A DNA stretch of 64,000 nucleotides from Acidimicrobiia bacterium (GTDB taxonomy: Bacteria; Acidobacteriota; Vicinamibacteria; Vicinamibacterales; UBA2999). Every line of letters starts with the position of its first letter. Position 1 is the first letter of the stretch. Location: positions 167,812-231,811 of the forward strand of contig VFZG01000001.1 of the NCBI GenBank assembly GCA_016871275.1. The letters are read 5' to 3'. A program made the position numbers and the translations under genes. This document shows positions 45,127 through 54,243 of the stretch, piece by piece. The notes under the pieces were generated by a model. It was not told the DNA's origin, made no database searches, and was given only the letters and a program-made list of their open reading frames with translations.

Positions 45127-46305
45127 ATGCGGCTCCCCCCGGGCCTTCTCACCGTCGCCTCGGTCACCCCGCTCGGCACGGCAACGCTGGCCACCCTCGG
45201 AATCTGCCTGCTGGCCGCCGACCTGCTTCCCGAGAATCGCTACCTCGATGTCGACTATCTCGAATACACACTGAGCGTCTCACTTGGTGGCGCGGTGCTG
45301 TTCATGGCGCTGCAGGATCGCCTGGCGGCCGCTGAACTGCGCCGACTTCGTCATCGAGTCCTGCTGTCGATCGTCACGCTTGCCACCGCCACCGTCGCCG
45401 CAGAGTTTACGACCCGTTGGCTGTATCGCGATGTGACGACAAGCGCCAACACCGGCAGCTACTTCACGCGCCGCTGGTTGCGGACCGGCCCGATTCAAAT
45501 GAACCCGGCCGGCTTCCGCGGTCCGACGTATTCCGACGCCAAGCGGCCCGGCGTTTATCGGATTGCCGTCGTCGGCGACTCCTTCACATTCGGCAACGGC
45601 GTACGCCAGCAGGACCGCTATACCGAGCTGATGCAGACGCGCCTGCCGGCACACTTGGAAGTCTTGAACTTCGGTGCAGGCGGCGCGAACACGCCCCAAC
45701 ACTACGCGCGCGTGGTGCGAGTGCTGGGCGAGGTCCAACCCGACTTCATACTGCTGCAGTGGTATGTCAACGATATGGAAGATGACGACACCACCGGCCG
45801 GCCAGAGTTTCGCTCGCTGGTGCCGTTCCGGAGTCTGCACCATTGGCTCTCCCGGCGTTCTGCCCTGTACGATGTCGCCAGCGTTCCCTGGGCTGAGCTC
45901 CAGGTGGCGCTCGGCGTGACGCGCTCGTACCCGGAATATCTCTTTACGAGGCTCGGCGATCCCAACGGCAATGACGCGTTGATCGACAAGCGGTTCCTTA
46001 TGGGCATCATCGATGCGTGCCGCACAGCCCGCGTACCGCTCGGCGTCGTGCTGTTTCCAGACACCGAGATGCCGATCGATGAGTCGTATCGCTTTGCCTA
46101 TTTGCACGATCGCGTGCTGAACACTTGTGCCGAGCGGGAGTTGTCCTGCGTCGACCTGCGCGAGGATTTCGCGCAGGTGAAGGACCATCGCACGCTGTGG
46201 GCCAGCCGGCTCGACCACCATCCGAGCGCACGCGCCAACGCCATTGCGGCAGAGCGAATCCTCCACACCTTCGCCGCAACCTGGGTGGCATCCGCCCCCA
46301 AATGA
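45127..46305 (+). CDS. Membrane-anchored SGNH/GDSL hydrolase
   Basis: A 392-aa product with three N-terminal transmembrane segments (about 12-33, 45-62, 78-96) and a C-terminal SGNH domain. The nucleophile motif is VVGDSFTFGNG (Ser152), with an LQWYVNDME segment for the Asn block and RLDHHPSARAN for the Asp/His pair. Such proteins often add or remove acetyl groups on exported glycans, which fits the surrounding cluster; the exact substrate is unknown. The ATG at 45127 was chosen over longer frames that overlap the divergent gene. Confidence 0.78.
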   Translation: MRLPPGLLTVASVTPLGTATLATLGICLLAADLLPENRYLDVDYLEYTLSVSLGGAVLFMALQDRLAAAELRRLRHRVLLSIVTLATATVAAEFTTRWLYRDVTTSANTGSYFTRRWLRTGPIQMNPAGFRGPTYSDAKRPGVYRIAVVGDSFTFGNGVRQQDRYTELMQTRLPAHLEVLNFGAGGANTPQHYARVVRVLGEVQPDFILLQWYVNDMEDDDTTGRPEFRSLVPFRSLHHWLSRRSALYDVASVPWAELQVALGVTRSYPEYLFTRLGDPNGNDALIDKRFLMGIIDACRTARVPLGVVLFPDTEMPIDESYRFAYLHDRVLNTCAERELSCVDLREDFAQVKDHRTLWASRLDHHPSARANAIAAERILHTFAATWVASAPK

Positions 46306-46306
46306 G

Positions 46307-46336
46307 AAGGGCCACCCTGTTGCCGAGGTGGCCCTT
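46307..46336. terminator. Bidirectional hairpin terminator
   Basis: AAGGGCCACC and GGTGGCCCTT make a ten-pair perfect stem around CTGTTGCCGA between two convergent genes. Confidence 0.65.
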
Positions 46337-46374
46337 GCACTGTAAGTTGCTGACTCTTGACCGTTTGACGGCGC

Positions 46375-47286
46375 CTAGAAGCGCCCGGCGCCGGTCCAGA
46401 AGGCGGGCTCTTCGCCAGTGAACACGCGCCAGCCGATGGTCGGCGCGGTGCCGCAATGGCCAACGAGCATGTCAACCAAGTGCACGTTCAGGCTGCCCTG
46501 GTCGGGACCTGAACCGTAGTTGTAGGCTGCTTCGTCGCCGGCGGCGATGACTGGGACCCCACCGTTGTCGGCAGCGCCGCGGTTCGGCTTGCCGTTGTAT
46601 CCCCATCGCGTGTCGACCAGCCGGAACGCATCAATCACACGATCCTGCCACGGGTTGTTGACGTACTTGAGGCCCCGTGGGCACGACTGGCTGGCGTCTG
46701 CGAACCGCTGGAGAGTCGGGAACATGTTGGGCAGCGGCAAGCGCGTGCCCGGCGCCGGGTCCGGCGTGCGGGGGCCGGCGCTCGTGGGTCCCGGCGTCGG
46801 CACCGTCGGCTGAGTCGCCCCGGCGGTGGTGAACGCCATCACGTTGGACCATGGACCGAACGCATCGCCCAACTCCGCGCGCAAGCGCCACACGTAGCGG
46901 CGTCCGGCGGTGAGCGCCGGCGTAACCGTCCAGCGCACCACCCCTGACGCGTCGGTCGCACCGGTGCCGCTTGCAATAAGGGTGGCGAACGAGTCGGCCT
47001 CGGCCACCTGGAACCGGTGCGAAAGAGCGAGGCCGCTCTGGTGCACGCCGCTTGATGCACGGGCGGCCAGGATCGGGGTTACCGAAACGTTGGTAATCTC
47101 GAACAGCGGTGAAATCGCCAGCGGCGCATTGACCTTGAGGTTGGAACCGTCGGCATTCAACGCCGCGTTATTCCCGGTCACCGCGCTCGGTGACACCGGC
47201 GACTGCACGCCGCCCTCACACGCCACCGCCACCGCGGCGCACAGCGCCAGCGCCGTCTTCTTCCATCCAAATCGATAGTTCATCAA
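46375..47286 (-). CDS. Lipoprotein with FN3-like domain and DTRWGYNGK C-terminal domain (family member A)
   Basis: A 303-aa exported lipoprotein (lipobox AVAC, Cys23). After a variable linker with ALNADGSNLKVNAP it has a fibronectin-III-like domain (about 60-155, ending RYVWRLRAELGD and AFTTAG), a proline-rich linker and a C-terminal domain (about 200-303). The latter contains DTRWGYNGK, AYNYGSGPDQGS, VHLVDMLVGHCG and a final GAGRF. The protein at 57.5 kb has the same end domain, and the start of the one at 63.7 kb matches this N-terminus. Function unknown; surface location and glycan-cluster position are the only clues. Confidence 0.78.
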   Translation of the reverse strand: MMNYRFGWKKTALALCAAVAVACEGGVQSPVSPSAVTGNNAALNADGSNLKVNAPLAISPLFEITNVSVTPILAARASSGVHQSGLALSHRFQVAEADSFATLIASGTGATDASGVVRWTVTPALTAGRRYVWRLRAELGDAFGPWSNVMAFTTAGATQPTVPTPGPTSAGPRTPDPAPGTRLPLPNMFPTLQRFADASQSCPRGLKYVNNPWQDRVIDAFRLVDTRWGYNGKPNRGAADNGGVPVIAAGDEAAYNYGSGPDQGSLNVHLVDMLVGHCGTAPTIGWRVFTGEEPAFWTGAGRF

Positions 47287-47403
47287 TGTTCCTCGGGGTT
47301 ACAGCCCGTAAAGTGTATCGCAACCGGCCCGCCCGGAGCTGAGTTTTCACGGTGAATCCCATCCCACAGTGCAACTTCCTGGTGCTATCGTATTGAGCAC
47401 CCG

Positions 47404-48114
47404 ATGCGTGCTCCCCTCGGCAGCCTCAGCGTGCTGGTCCCCATTTTCAACGAACGAGCCACGATAGAGCGCCTGCTGAACGCGGTGGTGGCGGTGCACA
47501 CCGGGCTCACGGTCGAGGTTCTGGCCTGTGACGATGGCTCGACGGACGGCACCAGGGACATCCTCTCCAGGCTGTCGTTGCCCGGGCTGAAAGTCATTTT
47601 CATGGACGAGAACGTCGGCCGTGGCGGCGTGATCAAGCACCTGTGGTCAGTGGCCACGGGGGACATCATCGTCCACCAGGACGCCGACCTGGAGTACGAC
47701 CCGCGGGACTACATGCCGATGCTCGAGCCGTTGCTCGCGGACCGAGCGGACGTGGTGTACGGCAGCCGATTCAAGGGCTCGATTGAGGGCATGCGGTTCC
47801 TGAACCGCGTCGGCAACCTGTTCATGACGGCGTCGGCGCGCGCGCTGTACGGGGTCAACGTCTCGGACCTGATGACGTGCTACAAGATGTATCGGTCGTC
47901 GTTGATCCAGGGCATCCACATCGACGCGAACGGTTTCGATTTCGAAGCCGAGTTCACCGCGCGGCTGGCGCAACGCGGCGCCCGGTTTGCCGAGGTGCCG
48001 GTCAGCTTTTCCGGCCGCACCTTCGAAGAGGGCAAGAAGATCCGCGCCTTCGACGCCGTGCGGGTCATGCGTGAGCTGATCCGCTGCAAGATGACGAGTG
48101 AGGCCCGTGGCTAG
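47404..48114 (+). CDS. Family 2 glycosyltransferase (DPM1-like)
   Basis: A 236-aa GT-A fold transferase. It starts with SVLVPIFNE, has the CDDGSTDGT nucleotide loop, HQDADLEYDP (DxD motif) and the DPM1-like tail GFDFEAEFTARLA. Enzymes of this group pass mannose or another sugar to polyprenyl phosphate or an acceptor in the cytoplasm, and would feed the GT-C-like membrane proteins of this region. It overlaps the next gene. Confidence 0.88.
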   Translation: MRAPLGSLSVLVPIFNERATIERLLNAVVAVHTGLTVEVLACDDGSTDGTRDILSRLSLPGLKVIFMDENVGRGGVIKHLWSVATGDIIVHQDADLEYDPRDYMPMLEPLLADRADVVYGSRFKGSIEGMRFLNRVGNLFMTASARALYGVNVSDLMTCYKMYRSSLIQGIHIDANGFDFEAEFTARLAQRGARFAEVPVSFSGRTFEEGKKIRAFDAVRVMRELIRCKMTSEARG

Positions 48115-49078
48115 CCTCGGCTCGCAGATGGTCGGCATCATCCTCGCCGCCGGGAAAGGCGCGCGCATGTACCCGTTCAGCGAGCGCAGCCCGAAGCCAA
48201 TCCTGCCGATCCTGAACCGCCCGCTGCTGGCCCACCAGATTGAAGTGATGCGCGACTGCGGCATCACCGACATTCACATCGTCGTCGGGCACCTTGGCTA
48301 TCAGGTGGCCAGCACCTTCGGCGACGGCTCCAGCTACGGCGTCCGGATTCACTTCGTCGAGCAGGAAAGCACGCTCGGCCTGGCCCATGCGGTCGGCGCG
48401 CTGGAGTCGCGCGTCCGGGTACCGTTCCTGTTGATGCTCGGCGACATCTATTTCCACCTCACGTCGCCGCTCCGCCCGCTGTGCGAGCAGGTGCTGCGGG
48501 GTGAGGTCAACGCCAACCTGGTCAGCATGTACGAGCCGGACCCCGAGATGGTCCGCCGGAACTTCGTGATCGTGGCCAACGAGGCCGGGCGCGTGCAGAA
48601 GGTGATCGAGAAGCCGCGCTACGTGGACAGCCAGCTCAAAGGCTGCGGTCTCTACGTGTTCGATCCGCACATCTTCGACGCCATTCGCCGCACGCCGCGA
48701 ACGGCCATGCGCGACGAGTACGAGATCACCGACAGCATCCAGATCCTGATCCAGGACGGCTACGTCACACATCACCACCCGATCGTCGAGCGCGACCTGA
48801 ACCTGACCAAGCCGGCCGATCTGCTGACGATCAACCTGATCGAGTTGTCGAGAGCCGGCCTGCCGCACCTGGTCGATCCGGGCGCACACCTGGCGCCCGG
48901 CACGGTCGTCGAACGCAGCGTGATCGGCAAGGGTGTCACGGTGGCGCATCCGATCCGGATCAGCAACAGCGTGATCATGCCCGGTGTCACCGTCACGGCG
49001 ACGACCGACCTGGACTCGGTGGTGATGGACGGCGAACACACGGTGTATTGTCCCGGCACGGGCGACAAACAGACATGA
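48098..49078 (+). CDS. Sugar-1-phosphate nucleotidyltransferase
   Basis: Makes an activated sugar nucleotide. The product is 326 aa from GTG 48098; ATG 48128 is just as plausible (316 aa). The signature GIILAAGKGARMYPFSERSP and KPILPI is intact, as are GDIYFH and the EKP motif. A C-terminal left-handed beta-helix-like end (VVERSVIGKGVTVAHPIRIS) is present, as in GlmU/GMP-type enzymes. The exact sugar cannot be read from sequence. Its stop overlaps the next start (ATGA). Confidence 0.85.
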   Translation: MRPVASLGSQMVGIILAAGKGARMYPFSERSPKPILPILNRPLLAHQIEVMRDCGITDIHIVVGHLGYQVASTFGDGSSYGVRIHFVEQESTLGLAHAVGALESRVRVPFLLMLGDIYFHLTSPLRPLCEQVLRGEVNANLVSMYEPDPEMVRRNFVIVANEAGRVQKVIEKPRYVDSQLKGCGLYVFDPHIFDAIRRTPRTAMRDEYEITDSIQILIQDGYVTHHHPIVERDLNLTKPADLLTINLIELSRAGLPHLVDPGAHLAPGTVVERSVIGKGVTVAHPIRISNSVIMPGVTVTATTDLDSVVMDGEHTVYCPGTGDKQT

Positions 49079-50010
49079 CCGGCTCGCACGCGCTGGTGAC
49101 GGGCGGCGCGGGGTTCATTGGCTCGCACCTGACGCGCGCCCTGCTGGCCGAGGGCCGCCGGGTGACGGTGATCGACAACCTGACGGTCGGCCGTCGCGGC
49201 GCGGTGCCGGACGACGCGCGCTTCGTGCACGGCGACATTCGAGACGAGGCCGCTCTGCGCGATGCCCTCGAAGGCGTCGACGGCGTATTCCACCTCGCCG
49301 CGCAGGTCACCATTCGCGGCAGCTTCGATCGGTTCGTCGAAGATCTCGACACCAACGTGATGGGCACGGCGCGCCTCCTGAAGGCGCTCGACCCGTCACG
49401 CGTCAGATGGTTTACCCTCGCCTCGTCGATGGCGGTGTATGCCGATGCCGATTCACCGGCCCCGATCGACGAATCACATCCAACCCGCCCGCTGTCGCCG
49501 TACGGGGTTGGCAAGCTGGCGGCTGAACAGGTGTCAGCGCAGATTCTGGCCTCGCGCGGCATTCCGTTCACCGCGGTCCGCTTCTTCAACACCTACGGCC
49601 CTGGCCAGACGTTCACGCCGTACGTGGGCGTCCTGACGATCTTCATCACGAAGCTGCTGCGCGGCGAGCCGATTACGGTGTTTGGCGACGGCGAACAACA
49701 GCGGGACTTCATTCACGTCAGCGACATCGTCGCGGGCACCATGGCCACGCCCGGCAAGACACCCGGCTGCTACAACCTCGGCACCGGGCGCGGCACGTCG
49801 TTGAATCAACTGGCGGAGCTCGTGCTCGAGGCGCTGGCGCCGGGACAGCGCCCGCAGCACGCGCCAGCGCACACGGGCGAATTGCGCTTCTCGGTCGCGA
49901 ATATCGACGCGGCGCGGCGGGCGCTCGGCTTTGTTCCGGCCCGCTCGCTCGATCGCGATCTGCAGGAAGTGATTGCGCACATCCGTGCCCGAGAGGGCCT
50001 GGCAGAGTAG
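49075..50010 (+). CDS. NAD-dependent nucleotide-sugar epimerase/dehydratase
   Basis: A 311-aa extended short-chain dehydrogenase with HALVTGGAGFIGSHL, the catalytic SSMAVY and SPYGVGK (YxxxK) and RFFNTYGPGQ. It overlaps the nucleotidyltransferase stop by four bases. The trio at 47404-50010 (transferase, nucleotidyltransferase, epimerase) is one operon that makes and transfers a modified sugar. Confidence 0.9.
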   Translation: MTGSHALVTGGAGFIGSHLTRALLAEGRRVTVIDNLTVGRRGAVPDDARFVHGDIRDEAALRDALEGVDGVFHLAAQVTIRGSFDRFVEDLDTNVMGTARLLKALDPSRVRWFTLASSMAVYADADSPAPIDESHPTRPLSPYGVGKLAAEQVSAQILASRGIPFTAVRFFNTYGPGQTFTPYVGVLTIFITKLLRGEPITVFGDGEQQRDFIHVSDIVAGTMATPGKTPGCYNLGTGRGTSLNQLAELVLEALAPGQRPQHAPAHTGELRFSVANIDAARRALGFVPARSLDRDLQEVIAHIRAREGLAE

Positions 50011-50027
50011 CCCCCCGGCGCGCCGGG

Positions 50028-51068
50028 CTACGGCGCGACCAGCCGCTGAATCGCTTTGGGCCAGGTCATTTGCCTGGCAACTGCGTGGCCGGCCTCACCC
50101 ATCCGCTGGGCGAGCGTCCGCTCGTCCATCACCTTCCGCATGGCGCCCGCGAACGCCTCCGGCGTCGGTTCGGTCACGAACCCCGTGACACCGTCCTGCA
50201 CCAACTCCGATGGCCCGCCGCTGTCGGTGCAGGTCAACACGCCCTTCCCGCACATGTACGCTTCAACGGTCACAATGCCGTAGTCTTCATTGAACGGCGG
50301 GAAGACCACCGCCCGGCATCGCGCGAGGTGGTCGATCATCTGTTCGTCAGTCAGACGCCCGACGAACTGCACTCGGTGCTCGATGTCGAGATGACTCGCC
50401 AGCGCCTGCAAGCGCTCGAGCTCGGCGCCCTCGCCGGCGATCACGCACTGAATGCTGGCCGCCACCGGTTCGGCCAGTGCCCGCAGCACCAGGTCGAACC
50501 GCTTCAAGGGCGCCAGCCGTGATACGCCAAACAGGTAGTTGCCGCAGCCCTCGTGCCGGTAGGCCCGCTGCGGCGGCGGCGGATACAACACGTCGGACTG
50601 GATGCGGCCAAAGCGCTGCAGCCGCGCCTGCACGGTGGCGGAGATGACGAATCGCCGCTGCATACGGTTGAACAAGTACTTGTCCACCCGATGAATCAGC
50701 GCGCGGCGGCCGCGCTCCTTGATGCCCTGCTTCCACGTCAGGTGGCCGCTGAACTGGTCCCAGAGGTCGTAGTACTCGCGCATGCGATGGTTCAGCCACA
50801 GCACGTGATTCGGATGCTGCACCGCGTATCCGGGAAACCGCAGGCTGATCACCTGATCGACTCGCTTCTCTTCGTGCACGATCTCGACGTCCGTGCACCA
50901 GGCGGCCAGGTAGGCACTCCCCTGCCGGCCAAACCGGTTCTGCGGCGTGACGACCAGCGTCGCGTCGTGTCCCTCCTCGCGGAGGGCCGTGACCAACTCG
51001 CGAGCCAACACCGTGTGCCCGCCTTCGGCGAATGGCGGACTCGACGTCACCACGACAATCGTGGACAT
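50028..51068 (-). CDS. Family 4 glycosyltransferase
   Basis: A 346-aa GT-B transferase. It starts IVVVTSSPPFAEGGH, has SRLAPLKRFD and the donor-site EAYMCGKG and PPFNEDYGIV (E-x7-E type) motifs. Sugar and acceptor unknown. The stop of the large membrane protein gene overlaps its start, and the unit 50028-56464 is all in the same direction. Confidence 0.88.
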   Translation of the reverse strand: MSTIVVVTSSPPFAEGGHTVLARELVTALREEGHDATLVVTPQNRFGRQGSAYLAAWCTDVEIVHEEKRVDQVISLRFPGYAVQHPNHVLWLNHRMREYYDLWDQFSGHLTWKQGIKERGRRALIHRVDKYLFNRMQRRFVISATVQARLQRFGRIQSDVLYPPPPQRAYRHEGCGNYLFGVSRLAPLKRFDLVLRALAEPVAASIQCVIAGEGAELERLQALASHLDIEHRVQFVGRLTDEQMIDHLARCRAVVFPPFNEDYGIVTVEAYMCGKGVLTCTDSGGPSELVQDGVTGFVTEPTPEAFAGAMRKVMDERTLAQRMGEAGHAVARQMTWPKAIQRLVAP

Positions 51069-52996
51069 TACTCGGCGGCTCCGTAGGTGGGGATCAGGCG
51101 CACCATGACGCCGAGGAAACGGCTGTCGTTCGCGCCGGTGTCGAACATCGGCACGAAGCCGCTCGAGGACGAGATCGAAATCAGGTACACGTAGTTGGTC
51201 GGAAACCGCGGATCGTACTTGTACGGCATGCCATGCGGCATCGCGATCTCCACCGTCTGCTGCGAACCGGCCGCCATGTCGATGATGCGGCGTTCGCCGC
51301 CGGTGTTGATCACCACGCGATTTGGCCTCGGACCGGTTTCGAGAATCGCGGTGAGCTTTTCAATCCGCAACGACCGCGCCACCTCGACGCCGGCCAGGTC
51401 CGCTTCCGTCCTGATCCGCGCGCGCAGCAGAATGTCGGCGCTCGATTCGCCCCTCACCCAGAACGCATCGCCTTCACGGTCATAGACGTTGTCGTCGATG
51501 AAGAACGCCGTGACGGGCGGGTCGCCACCGAGCGGCTGCCGGATGCGCGACGGCTCGTGGTTGATCGGCAGATCGTTCACCATCGTCAACTCCGTCGGCA
51601 GCCAACGGAACAATCCGGTCTTGGTGTGCTCGGCTGGATGGCGCGTCGCGAAGAACGGCCCGGAGAGCAACTGCGTCACAAACAGTGCGCTCAACCCGGT
51701 CGTCAGCAGGCCTGCCAGCGCCGTTTGCAGCGGCGGCACCAGGAACAGGAACACGCCGTAGGTGCCCAGGAAGTAGCGGTTGCCCACCGGACCGCCGCCG
51801 CCCGACCACGTGAACGGCATGTAGATCAGCAACACGCCGGCGGTGATCACGCCGGCGGCCAGCGTGAACCATTGCCACATCGCCCGATCGCGCGTCGCGG
51901 CCAGGAACAGCAGGACGGCCATCAGGCCCGGCAGGTAATAGGCTGCAAAACCCGTGTGCCGGCCAAACAGGAAGTAGCCGACGTTGTGCGGGAAGACCTC
52001 GAGCAGGGCATCGCGCGTAAACAGGACGCCGAACGATCCGCCGCCAACCCGCGCCAGCCCCACCGAGTCGAAGGTGCTTGCCTCGTTCAGGAACGGAAAC
52101 CCGCCCTGGAACGTGCCATCACCAGCCGCGTAGAACGTTTTCCGTTCTCCGCCCTGGTAGTTCCACTCGCCGGTCATCGCGACGTTCAACGCGAACATCA
52201 GCACCACGACGGCGCCAAACACGGCAGTAATCCTGGCCCCTCTCGACCACTGCCGGCGCAGAACGGCGGAGGCCAGCAGCGGCACGATCAGGCCGACATT
52301 GGTGGGCTTGGCAAAGGTCGCGACGCCGAGCAGCACCGCCGCCACAATGTCCGAACGCGGCGCCAGCAGCCAGCGCGTGCGCCACGACATTGCCGGCGCG
52401 ATTGGCGCCGGGCCGGCGACCTCCTTGTAGCACCAGAAGAAATAGCCGATCAGGACGACCGCGAAGATGAAAAAGTCCGGCCCCAGTTGCACCATGTAGA
52501 CCGGCACGACTGACACGAACAGGAATGCCACCGCAAAGACGAGCGCCGCCACCGGATGACTGCGCGCCGCCAGGAACGCGTACGCGCACGCAAAGCAGGC
52601 GGTCATCAACAGCGCGTGCAGCAGCAAGAAGCCGCTTGTGCCGAACAACCAGATGAACGGCGCCGCCAGCAGCGGATAGATGTAGGCCTTGGCGTAATAG
52701 ATCTGCCCGCCGCTGCCGCGTTTGAGGAAGATACCCTGCGGGCCGGAGGGAAACTCCTTCCACACGCGCACCAGATCGTCGCGTTGGTATTCGAAGTCCA
52801 AATCGTGCGCCAGGCTGTGACCGAGCGTGTAGTAGGTCGCCGCGTCACCGGCGAACCCGCCCGAGGCGGTGGGAAAATCGACGGACAGCGACCATGCCGT
52901 CAGCAGGATGCCAACGGCCGCCGTCGACGCCGCGCCGAGGCGCCACGCCTGGCTGCGTCCTTCGAACCGTCTGGCCACCCCGTGGTCCATCGTCAT
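51068..52996 (-). CDS. Polytopic membrane protein with a C-terminal extracellular beta domain
   Basis: A 642-aa product with about 12 transmembrane segments up to residue 440 and a soluble C-terminal domain (about 450-640, with FFIDDNVYDREGDAFWVRGE). The first large loop holds DAATYYTLGHSLAHDLDFEY, similar to the acidic loop of GT-C-type lipid-linked-sugar transferases. The same two-part plan is seen in the protein at 60.1 kb. No polymerase or flippase signature was recognised. Confidence 0.7.
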   Translation of the reverse strand: MTMDHGVARRFEGRSQAWRLGAASTAAVGILLTAWSLSVDFPTASGGFAGDAATYYTLGHSLAHDLDFEYQRDDLVRVWKEFPSGPQGIFLKRGSGGQIYYAKAYIYPLLAAPFIWLFGTSGFLLLHALLMTACFACAYAFLAARSHPVAALVFAVAFLFVSVVPVYMVQLGPDFFIFAVVLIGYFFWCYKEVAGPAPIAPAMSWRTRWLLAPRSDIVAAVLLGVATFAKPTNVGLIVPLLASAVLRRQWSRGARITAVFGAVVVLMFALNVAMTGEWNYQGGERKTFYAAGDGTFQGGFPFLNEASTFDSVGLARVGGGSFGVLFTRDALLEVFPHNVGYFLFGRHTGFAAYYLPGLMAVLLFLAATRDRAMWQWFTLAAGVITAGVLLIYMPFTWSGGGGPVGNRYFLGTYGVFLFLVPPLQTALAGLLTTGLSALFVTQLLSGPFFATRHPAEHTKTGLFRWLPTELTMVNDLPINHEPSRIRQPLGGDPPVTAFFIDDNVYDREGDAFWVRGESSADILLRARIRTEADLAGVEVARSLRIEKLTAILETGPRPNRVVINTGGERRIIDMAAGSQQTVEIAMPHGMPYKYDPRFPTNYVYLISISSSSGFVPMFDTGANDSRFLGVMVRLIPTYGAAE

Positions 52997-54243
52997 CCGC
53001 GTTTGGTCTGTGCCGTCTGTGCCTGCTGTGGCGTCGCGAGAAACCCGAGATCCTGCGTCAGGATACCCGCGCGTCCGGTCGCACGCGAGGTCTCGTGCAG
53101 CAGCTCGTACAATCGTTCCATTTTTCGGACGAAGGCCGCAATGTCGTATCGCTGGCCGGTCGTTCGCGCCTCCGCCTGCAAGCCGGCCGCCAGTTGCGGC
53201 TGATCGATCACTTCGCCCACCGCGCCGGCCAGTGCCGCGGCGTTGGCCTTAGGGACAATCAGGGCATCGTGCCGATCGGTCAGGACATCCAGCAGGCCGT
53301 CGGCGTCGGTGGCCACCATCGGTTTGCCCATCGCCAGCGCCTCGAACACCGTCAGCGGCGTGCCTTCCCAGAGCGACGGGAACACCAGGACATCGAACGC
53401 CGACAACGCCGCCGCCACATCGCGCTGGAACCCGGAGAAGACCAGGCGATCGCCGAGTCCAAGCGCCCGAGCCTGCGCCTCCAGTTCGCCGTGCAGTTCG
53501 CCCTCCCCGACGATGAAGATGCGGACGTTCGGGTGTTGCTGCAGGATCGCGGGGGCCGCCTCGACGAGGTACTGATTGCCCTTGGAGGGCATCAATCGCG
53601 TGATCGTCCCGAGCGCCAGGGTTCCGGGCGCGATCCCCAGGGCCTGTCGGGCCGCTGCGATCTCATCCGCCGACCGCGGCCGTGCGAACTCGTCCAGCGG
53701 CGCACCCAGGTAGACCACCTTGGTGCGCTCCGCGGGCATCAGTCGCGCGCGCGTGGTGAACTCGGCGGTCGACTCCGACACGGCAATCGCCAGGTCGGTG
53801 TGCGGCGCCAGGACGTAGTCGGCTGCCTTCTGGAACCACGGCGTGTCGCCATGGTTGGCATGTTCGTGGAGAATCGACGGCATGCCCGTACGCCACGCGC
53901 ACAGCCGGCCGAAGGTGGTCGCGCCATAGCCGTGCATGTGCACGATGTCGGCCTGCTTGTCGCGAAGCACCCGCAGCAGCGCGCCGTAGGTGCCCGGATC
54001 GAACTTGTGCCGCCCCATGTAGGTCACGTCGATCCCGAACTCCTCAAGCGTGTCGGCCGACAGGTCTTTCCTGCGGAGGCTGATCAACGACACGTTGAAT
54101 CGACTCGTGTCGAAACGCGGGATCATCCACGCGAACAGGCGCTTGACGCCATGCATGCGTGAGCCGGTCCAGCCGAGATGATCGCAGATGTGCACGACGT
54201 TCAATCGGGCTGCGGGCTGCGCGCTGCGGGCTGCGGATCTCAT
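52993..54243 (-). CDS. Family 4 glycosyltransferase
   Basis: A 416-aa GT-B transferase with HICDHLGWTGS, RLMPSKGNQYLVEA, and the donor-site FPSLWEGTPLTVFEALAMG. The annotated first 13 residues (MRSAARSAQPAAR) are encoded by a GGGCTGC tandem repeat, so the true start may be near LNVVHIC or the repeat has lengthened the gene. It overlaps the epimerase stop (ATGA). Confidence 0.88.
   Translation of the reverse strand: MRSAARSAQPAARLNVVHICDHLGWTGSRMHGVKRLFAWMIPRFDTSRFNVSLISLRRKDLSADTLEEFGIDVTYMGRHKFDPGTYGALLRVLRDKQADIVHMHGYGATTFGRLCAWRTGMPSILHEHANHGDTPWFQKAADYVLAPHTDLAIAVSESTAEFTTRARLMPAERTKVVYLGAPLDEFARPRSADEIAAARQALGIAPGTLALGTITRLMPSKGNQYLVEAAPAILQQHPNVRIFIVGEGELHGELEAQARALGLGDRLVFSGFQRDVAAALSAFDVLVFPSLWEGTPLTVFEALAMGKPMVATDADGLLDVLTDRHDALIVPKANAAALAGAVGEVIDQPQLAAGLQAEARTTGQRYDIAAFVRKMERLYELLHETSRATGRAGILTQDLGFLATPQQAQTAQTKRG
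54207..54234. repeat. Four-unit array of GGGCTGC 7-bp repeats
   Basis: Units gggctgc, gggctgc, gcgctgc, gggctgc lie within the first codons of the glycosyltransferase, just after the epimerase gene. Confidence 0.8.
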